Positions 9,961 through 22,872 of a DNA stretch of 64,000 nt are shown here, piece after piece (the stretch's first letter is position 1; every line of letters begins with the position of its first letter). The DNA is from Uranotaenia lowii (Eukaryota > Arthropoda > Insecta > Diptera > Culicidae): NCBI RefSeq assembly GCF_029784155.1, contig NC_073693.1, positions 137,071,988 through 137,135,987 of the forward strand, given 5' to 3'. Both the position numbers and the translations under genes were made by a program. The notes under the pieces were generated by a model that saw only the letters and a program-made list of their open reading frames with translations, made no database searches and had not been told where the DNA came from.

Positions 9961-12081
9961 ATTAATTGTATTTGTTTTTGATAAGAACACCAAAATATAT
10001 GAATGATCAATGAACATTGGTTTCACGAAAATAACTTCAAACCCGTTAGACTTTTTTCTTGGATATTTTTTTAATCTGCTTCTTACCATTACCATTCTTA
10101 CCTTACCATTAAGGACGTGGATTGCATTCTTTTCTGGATTTTCATGGTTTGATTTTATTTCAATTTTAATGCGTTGGCAAATTTAAAATCCATATCAAGT
10201 TTAAATGAATACTTTTCATGTGTCGAAGTGAAAGATTTGAACCTATTAAGGATGGGCGAACATTTTCTGTACAAATTTATTTTGTCGAAACTAACTTTTT
10301 TCGAGTTTATGAAACTTGGGATCCACCTCTTATACATGAAATACACCTAATACAACAATTCACTATCCTGTTTTCAAAAAGGCATGTTTCAATCGTAATA
10401 AACAGTGGGTACGAAAAGCGCCTTCAAGTATGCAATGAAATGCTAAATAGCAATCAATATTCACAAAAGTAACTTGTTTCAATGCCTCGTATAAATCTGG
10501 AATATTGTTTGTTTTAAGAAAATTTGCGCGTCTGTGAAAAACATTTTTTGTAGTATTTTGTGTAATTTGTCAGCTTTTCGTGTCAGCTATGTTTGGTGTG
10601 GTTCCTGAATTTTCGCTTTTCAATAGTTTGAGAATATTTCTAAAGAAAATTTATAGTTTTCATTTTGCTAATTCCAACAAATTGGCAGTATTTGAATGAC
10701 TTGGTTTTTTATTTTAATTTTTTTTTTCATTTTTTATGTACTCTTTTTGGCGTTGCATGATATGGTAACCCTAACATAAGCAGAATATTTATTTTTTTTT
10801 TGTTTTTTTTAAGCTTATTAAATAAGCTATAAAATATTATCTTTTTATGACATTTACAAGATTTAGCATATCATTTTCAAAATCCAGAAGTATGAGGTTA
10901 AAATCAACTAAAATTTATGCAGCCGATAATTTTAATCTTCAAAAATTGTGCTTCCGACTTCTGCTAGAAATTTATGCAACTGTAAAATTCAAAAGTCTAA
11001 TTTTATGCCGCATGTGATTCTTCAGTATTGTGCGTCTAATTGAATGAAGAATCAAATTCAATACATAGTAGATTATTCATCAATGCTTGCTAAAGCTTAG
11101 ATTACTGGAAAAAAAATCTGTGGTTTGACCAATATAAATCTATAAAAAATAGTGTCTACAAATTTTGTAATCTTTATTGAAAATTCGTGATAAATAATAC
11201 AGAAACAGTACATTTTATCTGGAAAAAATAGTTCCAGAATACTTTTAAAGTTTCAAAACAAAAAACAATAAAAAAAAATCGTAGGTGATTACCCCTTAAT
11301 CCAAAATAAAAAACGTTACTGAAACTTCGTTAAAAACTTGAAATTTTAAGTGTGCTCAAAGGTATAAAGGTAAATTTTTTTTATTAATTCTAAGTGTTTT
11401 GCCTGTGATTAAGTTTTCAAATAGATTTTCAGAATTGAAATTTTCATCCATTCTCAATACTGATTTGATTTTGAAAAACCTGTTCAACTTTAATTTAGTA
11501 GTTTTCAATTCTTAGTTTGTAACTTTGTATTAGAATATCATTTATCTATTCAATTTTTGACACGTTATTTTTAAGTAAGTTTTCTGGATTTATTTCTGTA
11601 CGTATCCAGACCGTGCGAATCCGGGTATTAGGTTTCTAAATCAGGTAATAGCCGGACACATCCAGCAAAAATCTAGGTATTCTTCATAAAAAGACAAGAA
11701 AAAAGCTGAAGGAACAACAGCAGCGTTCAAATCTTATCTCAAAATAAAAAAAAATGTTTCACAAAAAAAATGAAATTTCGTAAAAATTGTAAATAATCCG
11801 GGAAAAAAACGGGCCTTTTTCGTCGATATCTGGACCGGACCGGAAATTTCCCAATTTTTTCTTTGAAAATCCGGGCAAGCCCAGTTAGAACCGGGCTATC
11901 TGGACTACTAATGAGATTTATCCAGACCTACATTAAAATTATCGTTTCCAATTTAAATAAATAGTGTCGGATTGATATGGTTTTTCCAATATTTTAATAA
12001 TGTTGCGCGTCGAAGTTGTAAATATTTTTTTTATTTGATAATAGTTTTTGTTGTATTTACGGTTAACGATAAATTTAATCT
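9961..12081. other. No gene seen; decayed MITE-like patch
   Basis: AT-rich throughout. Around 11600-11915 there are several CCGG and TCCAGA motifs in opposing orientation (TATCCAGACC at one side, ATCTGGACTAC at the other), suggesting a degenerate MITE related in composition to the one at 1610. Not firm enough to bound. Confidence 0.4.
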
Positions 12082-12250
12082 GTTCTTGTGATATAGCTTA
12101 GTTGATAAGTCAGTTGCTTCCTGAGCCGATGTCTGTGAGTTCGAGCCCAAGAGTGAATATCGATCTCAGATTTTCAATGACTGTCCGCCAACTGCATCGT
12201 TGATATGCGTGTTGCATCTAACCCTGCTGTTGCATGATGCCCTGTTTGAC
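12082..12250 (+). mobile_element. tRNA-derived SINE, copy 1
   Basis: TGATATAGCTTAGTTGATAA resembles a pol III A box and GAGTTCGAGCCC a B box, about 30 bp apart as in tRNAs. The sequence after the B box (CAAGAGTGAATATCGA, then CCGCCAACTGCA) matches the copy at 13537. The 3' end is uncertain because no clear A-rich tail is seen. Comparable to tRNA-related SINEs of mosquitoes such as Feilai, though family identity is not established. Confidence 0.65.
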
Positions 12251-12417
12251 GGTACCCCATTATGTAACTGAGCTGATCTTTCCTCTAAAAATTACAACTT
12301 CATAAAAAGAGGTTCCTCGAAATGCTTTGAAATCAGCCATATTTTGTTTCCTCCCATAACGGATCATCACTAGGTATAACTATCCAGATTATAACATGAT
12401 AATCGATTCAGGAAAAC

Positions 12418-12891
12418 TTGTCACCAACTCCAGCGACGAGTCAGCTCTCAAACTGCAGGAAAAAAAACGGTGTGGGTACAATACAGATACGTATATCTAT
12501 GAAGATTTTCCCATTCAGTGAAAACCTTCCACGAAACATCTATTGGCTCCCGAAAAAATATGCGTGGAACGTAAACTCTTTTCCCTCGTCTTCCTCTATT
12601 ATGATGTGCTCATCATTTTTATCACGCTCATTCACAACATCCCGAGCAGCGGCAATCCAATTCGAAGGGAAATTGTGTGGAACCAAAGTCGGGGCGAATA
12701 AATTACCCCGCTCACATCCGGCCAGGCGGGTGACCGGCTTAGTGATATCATCACTTTTCCGAATTGCTCACCCCCTCAAGGTTACCCACTCCAAACAGGG
12801 TTGGCTTTTTTTGCTGCAGAAAAGATTCCTTTTCCCAATTGAGTTTCCTATTTTTCCTAGTTTATGTGACCGATTGACTGCCGCAAGGTAG
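12418..12891. other. GC-raised island with open frames on both strands
   Basis: A 474-bp plus-strand frame is open here and ends at GCAAG|GTAGGT, a good donor-like sequence. On the minus strand 12540-12767 is also open and reads an acidic peptide including DKNDEHIIIEEDEGKEF. Base composition is clearly higher in GC than the surroundings. One strand may be a real exon or the block may be regulatory. I recognise no domain and found no convincing acceptor on either strand. Confidence 0.2.
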
Positions 12892-13536
12892 GTCTTCTGT
12901 TAATAAACGGGGAAAGATACCTACTTTGAAATTAAATTTATGCACGGACACGAATCAAGGACTTTACTCCTTAAAAAAAGAACTCCTCAGTAGACTGAGT
13001 CTATTTGGGTTTGTTTTCGAATTTTTCAAACTCTGAGATCTAATAGCTTCTTTTTCGCTCAAAACTCATTAATGATTTTATTTGTGCAAGTTTTAAAGTA
13101 AGTAAGTGGGGAAAAAAAAATTATATTTTGCTCTGAAAAACGTACAAAATCTATCTTATTGTTTTGGGCTAATTTATGAATTTTCTAAACGAAATTTTCT
13201 GCTGAACAACTTTGTCTAAGACCGTAACTTAGTATCTCATCAGATATCCGAATTGAACCCCTTTTAGTGAACGTATGTCAATGGTAGTTCAATGAATGAA
13301 TTTTCAGCCAAAACGAAGCGACTTCAGGGTTTGAGAAATTCGGAAATGACCGAAAATCGAATCAGTCTACTTCCCAGTAAAGTACAGAGGGAAACTGGAT
13401 GTTGAATTTCAGTTTTGAAAGTATAGGTTTACAGCAATTGTGAAATTTGGGAAAAGACGCTTCAAATTCATTTTACAGAAAAGCTAGCTTATGCATTATG
13501 TGCATTTTTTTTTTAGATATCAGAAAAAAGGGTTTG
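12892..13536. other. No gene seen
   Basis: AT-rich; only short chance frames. Confidence 0.4.
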
Positions 13537-13742
13537 GTTCGTGATATAGCTCAGTTGGCAAGTCCGTTGTCTCCTGAGCCGATGTCCGCGAGTTCGAGCC
13601 CAAGAGTAAATATCGAACACAGTTGTACCGGATGAGTTTTTCAATAACTATCCGCCAACTGCAACATTGATATAAAGTCGCGAATGCCATAAAGATGGTA
13701 AAACGACTATAATCGAAACAAAAAAAAAAAAAAAAGAAAAAA
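13537..13742 (+). mobile_element. tRNA-derived SINE, copy 2, with A tail
   Basis: A full copy: A box in TGATATAGCTCAGTTGGCAA, B box GAGTTCGAGCCC, a short body, and an A-rich tail at 13720-13742. AGAAAAAAGG occurs both just upstream (about 13522) and at the tail end, a possible target duplication, although it is low complexity. It is in the same orientation as copy 1, about 1.45 kb away. Confidence 0.75.
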
Positions 13743-15000
13743 GGCGTAAGGATTTTTTACTTGATCGAAACCCCCACATTCTACATGCTTCCTAACTAGA
13801 TCTTTCGCATTCGATTCCAGCTGAAGCTGAGCTGTTTGATAAGTAGCTTTTGAACTCATACAAACTTGTCTCGTAAATCTTGATTGGTTTCCAATGTTGA
13901 ACAGGTGAATAAAGTCGTTCACAACACAGCACATGTGGTTCGAAGCGCATTGCAGTGCTTGCGTTCATGTTAGATGGGTTCAAATTATTTGTGATTTTTT
14001 TTTATGTTGGAACATGTTCAATAAAGTTGCAAGATTTTTCCAAAAATTTAGCTATTTATAAATGTACATTGCTATGGTTAGAAATAGGGAAGAATGAGGA
14101 TACCTGACCCTTGGGGATACTTGATTCCTTCGCTATATCTCGGAACAGGAATGTCTTACAAATATCAAACGTTTTAAGAAAATGTGCCGAAGAGAACAAA
14201 ATAACAATACTGTTATCTCCACAATTTAAAAAAAATCTATTTTTCGAGCTACATATTGAACTTTTTTTGAAAAATGTAACAAAATGTGATTTGAAGATTT
14301 TATTTTATCACTTTAATAATTCTCACATGAAAAAATTAAACTAAAAATATTTATTCCAATATGTCAATCGTTAGAGCACAATATGAACATATTTTCAAAG
14401 CAATAGTAAACTCTCAGTTTTTAAAAGAAGCAGTTTTCCAGATTGTATGTTATGGGTATGATTGATCCGTAAAGCCCAAAAATATATATTTTTCATCTGA
14501 ATGGATCGTGATCATTGGTTATCATGAAATTACTTATATCTGTTTAATAACAACCAGTAATTATCTATTAAAAAGGACTTAAAGTACTTGTTCCGGTAAT
14601 TTCGGATCTATTTGAGACGGATTACTATTTTTTGCAGCAGTATAAATCAGCTCAACTGAAAGTGTATTAAATCTTTTAGAAGCTTAAAATATTTGTTAAG
14701 ACTAAGATTACTTACAAATTTTATAGTTAACCTTCTCTCCTTAGGCTTTTACTGACAGGATTTAATCTTCCCTTGATCTTCTTCTCCAAACTGCCTTAAA
14801 ATCAACCTAATTTAAATTTAGAAATTTAGTTTCCTTCTTTTAATATTGATTTGTTATAACTTACAATGATTGTGTCTATTATGCACAGCGGAGAAGGTAT
14901 TTTTATCTGATTGATAATTCTGACTTTGAGGTTATGTTTGATCTGTTAATCAAACTAACTTGCGAGTTATTGCACTGATGGCAATTTATCTTAGCTGTAT

Positions 15001-15053
15001 CAGGTAAGTATTTTGGTAAGTATTCAGGTAAGTATTTCAGGTAAGTATTTAGG
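15001..15053 (+). repeat. Tandem of four consensus 5' splice-site motifs
   Basis: GTAAGTAT occurs four times at 13-14 bp spacing, three of them preceded by CAG, followed by a degenerate AGGTTATTAT. CAGGTAAGTAT is a perfect match to the 5' end of U1 snRNA. No exon is visible next to it. Confidence 0.85.
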
Positions 15054-17280
15054 TTATTATACTCACAGTTTCCTTATTTTAAATTTTCAGGTTTGGGCTA
15101 ATAATTGCCTAACGTGCCAATTCGATCTCCTCGTGTCATTCGTAAATATTTTTAGGGTATATTTTTATGTTTTTATTATTTGAAAGTGATTATTACTAAC
15201 CGTGGATGATACTTCTAGTAGTAAAGCACTTTGCAATTAAAGCCACTGATAATCTTAACTTAAGGATTTTAACTATATTTTAATCTAAATCGCAAGCCTT
15301 TTGCACCAGGTGGTTGATTTTCAGCACTCAAACTATCTATCTTGTTATTTGGTTAGTTCTACTTCTACCCAGAGTTGCCATCAAGTTTTGATGGTCATTC
15401 TAAATTGACACATGGCTATGGGCTGCCTCAACAGTACTGTATTTCTCTTAAAAAAATAGAAAACTGCGCCTTAAAGTAGGCAATGACTATAGGGAAGCAG
15501 ACAAACTTTTAGAATTCTCTTTGTCAGATACTTACAAACTGTGTAATGAGAACGTTTATGGCGAAAAAACCGTCACTGAACCTTTTATCATCGGATTTTA
15601 CTGGATTTTTTCTAGGGTCTGGGCACCCTGAATTAATGATCAAGTCTCCTTTAGTAAAGGATAAGGTCTCCTGTAACTTGAAAAATATCACATTTTTTTT
15701 AGTTTTGTGAAAATTCTTCTAGTTTATCTACGGGTTCATGTATCGTTCCAACTTTTGGAACATGTGAACTTGAAATTACACGCTAATAGAAAATGTCAAA
15801 GACGGCGAGACGTTTAATTTTCCCAAAAAGATATGATGAAAATAAGAAAAAGGGATCAAGTATTCCCATTCTCCCCTACCTACTTTAATACTTTTGTTCT
15901 TACGACGTTACAATTAATGAATTCCATCCTTGAAGCGATAATTCGGAACGAGTGCGAAGTCCTTAAATATTTCTAGATGTTGGGGAGATAAGGTTTTTTT
16001 TTTGTTTTTCTGGGATTTTTAAAGGGGAGATAAGGGCATAACGAGCACCCGTGGTCAACTGGGCTCCCCTTTTTTCTAAGGAAATACGTCTTTTCTCAAA
16101 TTAATTTTTCAGCGAAAAAGAAATCTTCTTATTAGCTTTACAGAAATATTTCAAAAAAAAAACAATCAGGTTCTCGAGTGACGAAAATGTTATAATTCAT
16201 GAGCCCAGAAAAATAAGCTCTTATTATTGATAAATCATCTTGATCTATAATGTACGCTCTGCAATAAGATGTAGGTACACATTGTTTTTCAATTTTCATC
16301 ATCATTCAATTTTTGATTTTTCAAATATACTCAATTAAAAAACGCTTTTTTTCTTTAACTTGTTGACTCAGGGCCAACAGAGCACCATTAATCGGGGCAC
16401 GATGAGCATTTTCTGCCGTAGGATCTAGCAGCGAATTCAACTCGATGAAGTCAACTGAATTATAGAGAGCTACAGCTTGACTAAGGTGTTGGAGAGGTAA
16501 ACAAAAGACTCGAGTTCGATTCCTGGTCGAGTCCATTTTTTTTTCATTTGCCATTGATAAATTATTTTGATTGCTGCATTATACACTCTAGGCCGCTACA
16601 ACCAAAACAAAGTTGTAATGCTGCAAAATCGGATGAAACTGGCTCCTGACAAAAATGAGTTTGAGGAGGTTTTCTCGAACTTGAGAATGAACGTAAATTC
16701 TCGCTACTTAGTTTTGGGGCATGTCATTTCAGGAATTTTGTTTGTTTGCTTAGTGATCCACTTATGAAAAGGGCATTCTAATATTTAATAAATTATGTCT
16801 TTATTCGTTCAATATACTTTTTTTTATTTAAAAAAGTCTTCATGGTTCTAGAATCGAGGGCGTAACATTAAAACTTTATCCATCTCTTGGCACAATTTAA
16901 TAACAGAACCGATAAAAAAGCCCTGCTGCCACCGTAACGGAGCAGACCGGAATCACCATTCGTGCTGGCGAAATCTTTTGGACTGATCAACTGATCAGAA
17001 TACAGTCCAATGGCCAGTCAATTCATCTGGTTAGTTTTCCAGAACATCATTTATCTGAAATAAGTAGGAATAAGGTCCCAGCAAACATAAAATCTTATTG
17101 AAATGATAACTCAAGTCATTAAAAACGTTACTGCGAATCGTAATTCCAGTTAACGCAAGTAAAAAGTCGTAAAAATTGCTACCCGAAGTCGGATTAAATG
17201 GTTTAAATCTGATATGCAAGCCATGATTGCAGATTTTGAAGACGATTTCGTTTCTTTGCTTTCTCCCGTGTGGGTCAAGG

Positions 17281-17304
17281 GAGAGAACAGCTTGTTGTTC
17301 TCTC
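17281..17304. repeat. Perfect 9-bp-arm hairpin
   Basis: GAGAGAACA and TGTTCTCTC flank a 6-base centre. It lies in a locally GC-richer stretch (17230-17450). Function unknown; a DNA-binding dyad or a decayed TIR are possible. Confidence 0.6.
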
Positions 17305-17863
17305 TGCGACCAGATTGCTAAAAATCAGATGGTGTTTTTTCAAGAATTGCCTAATAACAGAGGCAGCAAATATTGTCGCTGGCAACGGTTCGCATGCGTT
17401 GAGAGGAAAAACTTGTGCTCTCTTGCATTCTTGCAGTTTGTATGAATAAGGTGTCGAACATCGTCCAAATCGTAAACTCTTATCGCTTTAGCCAGAATAT
17501 GAAAATATGTAATGCATATATATTGCCTCCACTTTGGTAGGTATATGCTATTTTTTCGAGTTTTAATTTAATTTGTAAAGCGGCCCACCACACTCCCCCA
17601 CACCAAGAGGCTCGTTTGGGCCCCTGGTAATCAACGCTTTCTGTTCTCAGCATGCCTGACAGCAAAAAACAATTATCAACAACAACTTAACGCGAGCAAA
17701 ATTTACTCATGCTGAGAACTTAAAAAAATATTTACATTATGCGGGGAATGAAACAATACAATAAACTAAATTTAGACATGAATCTCAGTAGAAAAAGATT
17801 TCCTTTTAAGAGATTTATTTTATTTAACAAAAACAACAAAGATTAAACTAGAATCTATTAAAC

Positions 17864-20657
17864 CAGCGGTCGGCAACCTTTTGAGACAGAAGAGCCAAAA
17901 ATTGCAGATTAAGGAAATGTCAAAGTTTCAAAGAGCCGCAATTAATTTTATCCTTACTACAAATAATGTTGATCGCTAATATACATTGCATCCTGATGTT
18001 AACTCAGTTTTATTATCCTTTTTCACAACGCCACAGATTTTCGTTGTTGTATTAGCAAACGGAAGCGATTTTCTTTCTTCTGAATCAATACATTTTCATA
18101 ACGGGTACAGCTTAGAAACGTTGAAATTTTGGCGATTTACCATTGTGACCTAATAAAATTTATCATTTAAAACTTTGGTGCAATTCTTTCCTAACACCTT
18201 TTCCCAGATAAAAAATAGACTTTCGATGTGTTCTGTTGAAATATTAAAAAGAAGCATTGAATATTTTATATCATAAAAATGCATACTACAAGATGTAATT
18301 AATATAAAAAATAACTATACGAGGGTTAGTCACAATTATTTTTTCTTCAAATTCTACAAAAAAGCCTTAAAATGTTTTGGGTTTTGAACATCCGTTAAAA
18401 TCCATTGAAGTTCATTTGTTTGTTATGCGCATGAAACTATCATTTTAAATCGATAAATATTTTCCGGGCCCTAGAATAAATAAACCAATAAATTTTAATT
18501 CTTTAATACTCATTTTACGGATTGAAAAAAACTAGCCGAAATTTGACAAAATTTAACAATCGGTCGCGAGATGTGGTCTATAAAATGTGGTTATAAAATT
18601 TCTTTTAAATTTTTTCATTACTAGCATTCCGATCCAGCTTTCTAGTTCTCATTTTAATTTCTGATAAAATTTAAAAAAATATATATTTTTCGATAACGAA
18701 AATTTAAGTTTAAATTCTCAATTCTGTTCAAAATCGTAACCCTTCCAAGTTGTTTCTCCTCCATACTAATGAAATCTCAAAAATAATGTCTAAATCTCTG
18801 AGTCTCAAATATATCATGGATTCAGATTGATCCTTCTGTCAAAGTTTCTATGAATTCTAATCACAAATTCATTTTTTGAATTTTTAAACAATTAGTGATT
18901 TGGAATTTAATCTATTTGATTTATTCAAACAGATATTTCAATTTGTTGAATGAATTCTCAGTTTTCACTTGCGAATTTGTAATGTTAAACATTATAGTAG
19001 TTCGTTGGCGGTTTCCTGGCCGAAAATGTTACCAAATTTTAATGATATAAGATTCGTTGTGTGAGTAATTTCTTCTAATTTTCCAATATATCAAAACAAA
19101 ACAATTTTAAATATTTTAAATAGTCAAAAAATTATTTTTAAAATACTTTTAATTCTTGGCAGATTTGCTGTATTTCAGTGTATCTTGAATTTTAGCAATC
19201 GCCAAGAATAGATTCTAGCGATGATGTAGAAATATGCTGGGGTCCAATGAAAGTTTTGATGGGTATCTTGGATCTTCGTAAACAATAATAAATTTTACAT
19301 ACCTAATAATAGACATTCGCTGTCTTTCATTTTTCAACGAATCGATTTTTTAAACTCAAATTTTAGTTTTTTGACGTTATTTTAGTCATCACTTCAGAGA
19401 ACAAACCGAAACCAAAATTCTTATAAAGACTTAGAAATCAAAATCAACTTTTAGAACAGCCATGACGTTTAAAAAATAATTGCAGAATAATAAATTAGGT
19501 TTAGAATTTAAAAAAAAAGATGTGAAAGTTGTTAGAAGATATATTAAAGTTTATGGAAGAAATTGCTTCTCTGCCAAATAAAGTTTCTCCTTCGAATAAA
19601 TACCTAAAAATACCTAAAAATACATGAAATTCTAAAATTAGACCAGCACTCAGATCCCGGTTTACAAAAATATTTTTTAACAAACTTGAACATTTTGTTC
19701 ACTTGAACTCATGTTCAAAATTAGAACGAAGAACTAAATTTTTTTCATGGGTTTGAAAAGGAACATTGAGAGATGGAATTCAATATTTGAAAAATTTAAA
19801 AAGAAAATGTTTTAAGAAAGAAATTTTAATAAACAAAACAATTATTATCAGTATTCAAAGCATTATTAAAATCATCATCTGATATTAATATTGGATAAGA
19901 ACGGTGATAAATCAAATTTATTTTTAAAATATTCAATTCAAGAAAACCATACTCAATTTCATAATCTTAACAGTGAGGACTTTATTTGACGATTGAAAAA
20001 TGCTCGGTTTTTATCCGCTTAAATCAGAAAATCAAATTTAACGGAAAACTTCCCGTACCAGCGATGAAAAATTTCTCCAGGCTTCCAGATGCTATATCAG
20101 ACTTTTACGAAGAACGTTAACTGATTTTTTAATCTCAACTTGGTTGCAAACTGACAAGATACTGTTAATTTATTCTATAGTAGTTTTTTGGTTTCTTTTT
20201 TTTATAATTCGTTTATTTGAAACGGCTCATACCGAAGGTTTTAAGGAGCCAAAGTCAGTTTTTTTTTTTGAATTTTCAATTCATTTTTAAGAATAGATAT
20301 AGGGAAAATAGTAAAAGATTGTTTAAAGACAGAGGTTGATAGCTTTTAAGAAGAGGTAGATTTCCAACATGTAATCAAGGTCTATCAAAGCTAATACATC
20401 TCTTACAGGGGTGTAGGGTGGATTTCCTCGGACCCGGAGGGAGTCCAATAAATCCGCTCTGGAGGCTAGATGGACCTCACAATGGTTTCTTTTGGAATCC
20501 TGAGAAATATTATCTGAACTGAAGGAACTTATGTTGCGTCCGTTTACTCTAGAAAATTTCGAGGATTTTCAAAATTTTCACACATTGAGCTAAAGAGCCG
20601 CAGTTATACATCCAAAGAGCCGCATGCGGCTCGCGAGCCGCAGGTTGCCGACCTATG
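17864..20657. mobile_element. Non-autonomous hAT element with 8-bp duplication
   Basis: The left end CAGCGGTCGGCAACC and the right end, inverted, CATAGGTCGGCAACC are flanked by a perfect 8-bp target duplication TATTAAAC (17856-17863 and 20658-20665). Near the right end are the palindromes GCCGCATGCGGC (20619-20630) and GCGGCTCGCGAGCCGC (20626-20641), together with repeated AGAGCCGCA motifs, typical hAT subterminal features. The 2794 bp hold no transposase frame. It sits just beyond the 3' end of the CR1-like LINE. Confidence 0.92.
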
Positions 20658-21589
20658 TATTAAACTAATGCTTTACAAAAGAAAAATTTAAGAAAATGTT
20701 ATTCTACTAAATTAAAATTAACAGATTAAAAATAAAATTATTGACTAATACGCAAAAAAAACTGACAAGGTGATTTGGTTATTGACTAAAGTAATCCTTT
20801 GAGGTGACGAATGAATTGGGTTTTGAAAGAGCTACGATTGTTAGTGCTTTTAAAGACTTCAGGACGACTGTTGTAAGATAATGGTCCAATGTAGGAGATT
20901 CTGCGTTGACCAAAAGATGTTAAACAGTGACTTTGAAGCAAATGATTTGACTGACGAGTAATTCGAGAGCGAGTACCTGCGAGCTAAACAATAAATTACG
21001 GTTATTATCTGTGGAGTTTAAATTATCGAACACGTACGTTAATGTTTGCAAGCTGCATAGTTTAGATAAAGGCAAGACATTATGAGATGTACTTGAATAA
21101 AGTAATGAAGTTGGATACAGGAAAGGTAGTTTAAAGATAGTTTTCATACAACGATTCTGTAACGTCTGCAACCGGGCAAGAATGGACAAAGATGCCCTCC
21201 CCCACACTGCGATAAGGTAGTTAAACTGTGAATGAATAAATGCAAAGTAAAATTTCATAAGAACATGACGCGGTACAAAATTCCTGACTCTCCAAAGAAT
21301 GCCACTCAAACACGATGTTTTATTGATTATGTTGTTAATATGAAGACTCCAGGAAAGTGTTTCATCCAGTGTCAACCCCAAGTATTTAAAGTTGTCAACT
21401 TTTTCAATTGTAGAATTTGCGAAAAAATGGCGATTACTGCTGGTGATAACATGTACACCTAGGTTTTTTTTTACACGGTTCTTTTTTACGCGGTTTTTTT
21501 TTACACGGCTTTTTTTACACGGTTTTCGGGAATTAGCACGGTTTTTTTTTACACGGTTTTCGCGAATTAACACGGTTTTTGAGAGAAAA

Positions 21590-21624
21590 TATTCTAAGTC
21601 CTTTTCAAAGGAAAACACTTAGAA
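21590..21624. repeat. Hairpin at the edge of the left satellite
   Basis: ATTCTAAGT and ACTTAGAAT are perfect 9-bp inverse copies around a spacer that itself pairs partly (CCTTT / AAAGG). Confidence 0.75.
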
Positions 21625-21651
21625 TCTTTTTGAAGTTGGGAAAATCTTATC

Positions 21652-21908
21652 TCTTAGACTAAGAACATGATACATGAGACCTGAGACCTGGGATCTGAGA
21701 CCTGGGATCTGAGACCTGAGACCTGAGATTTGAGACCTGAGACCTGAGACCTGAGACCTGAGACCTGAGACTTGAGACCTGAGACATGAGACATGAGACC
21801 TGAGACATGAAACATTAGAAATTAGACATGAGACCTGAGACCTGGAAACTGAGACAGGGGATATTAGACTTGAGACCTCAGCATGAGACATGAGACCTGA
21901 GACCGGAG
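21652..21908 (+). repeat. GAGACCT 7-bp satellite, left arm
   Basis: About 36 variable copies of GAGACCT, with GAGACAT and GGGATCT variants. The open frame it produces on the minus strand is a consequence of the repeat and is not a gene. Confidence 0.92.
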
Positions 21909-22872
21909 ACAAGCTACTAGAATTAGTACCGCGAGAGATAAGTTTAGCTCCGATTTCAACATGCGACCCCTCTAATGAAAGGGTTTGACTTGTGGGTGAC
22001 GAAAAATAAAGTCGCGACTTCGCTAGTACAAGCTACTAGTGCTAGTACCGCGAGAAATTAGTTAAGCTCCGATTTCAACTTTCGACCTCTCTAGTGAAAG
22101 GGTTTGGCTTGTAGGTGACGCAAAATAGTGTCGCGACATCGCTAGTACTAGCTACTAGTTTTAGTACCGCGATAAATTAGTTTAGCTCCGATTTCAACTT
22201 TCGACCGGTCAAGTGAAAGGGTTTGACTTGTAGATGACGAAAAATAGTGTCGCGACTTCGCTAGTACAAGCTACTAGGGTTAGTACCGCGAGAAATTAGT
22301 TAAGCTCCGATTGAGACTTGCGACCCCTCTAGTGAAAGGGTTTGGCTTGTAGGTGACGAAAACTAGTGTCGCGAGTTCGCTAATACAAGCTACTAGGGTT
22401 AGTACCGGTAGAAATTATATTAGCTCCGATTTAGACTTGCGACCCCTCTAGTGAAAGGGTTTGACTTGTGGGTGACGAAAAATAGTGTCGCGACATCGCT
22501 AGTACAAGCTACTAGTTTTAGTACCGCGATAAATTAGTTTAGCTCCGATTTCAACTTTCGACCGGTCAAGTGAAAGGGTTTGACTTGTAGATGACGAAAA
22601 ATCGCTAGTACAAGCTACTAGTGATAGTAACGCGAAAAATTAGTTAAGCTCCGATTTAGAATTGCGACCGGTCAAATGAAATGGTTTAACTTGAATGTAA
22701 CGAAAAATATTGTCGCGACTTCGCTAGTACAAGTTACTAGGGTTAGTACCGGTAGAAATTAGATTAGCTCCGATTTCAACTTTCGATCGTTCAAGTGAAA
22801 GGGCTTCACTTTTAGGTGATGCAAAATAGTGTCGTGAGCTCGCTAGTACAAGCTACTAGGGTTGAAACTAAT
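21909..22872 (+). repeat. 119-bp tandem units, forward block (8 copies)
   Basis: Unit starts recur near 21911, 22028, 22148, 22267, 22386, 22505, 22611 and 22730. Each carries nested dyads: CTAGTA-CAAGC-TACTAG, TCGCGA, and a CAAGTGAAA/TTTGACTTG stem. Two sequence types (GACCGGTCAAGTG and GACCCCTCTAGTG) alternate, and units 3 and 6 are nearly the same, hinting at a three-unit higher-order period. Unit 6 lacks 13 bp. Confidence 0.9.

Larger units (their letters stand above)
13743..17863. other. No gene seen; a few structured motifs
   Basis: Mostly AT-rich. A tRNA-like fragment near 16505-16535 (GAGTTCGATTCCTGG) may be a SINE relic. The donor-motif tandem at 15001 and the hairpin at 17281 are listed separately. 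Confidence 0.4.
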
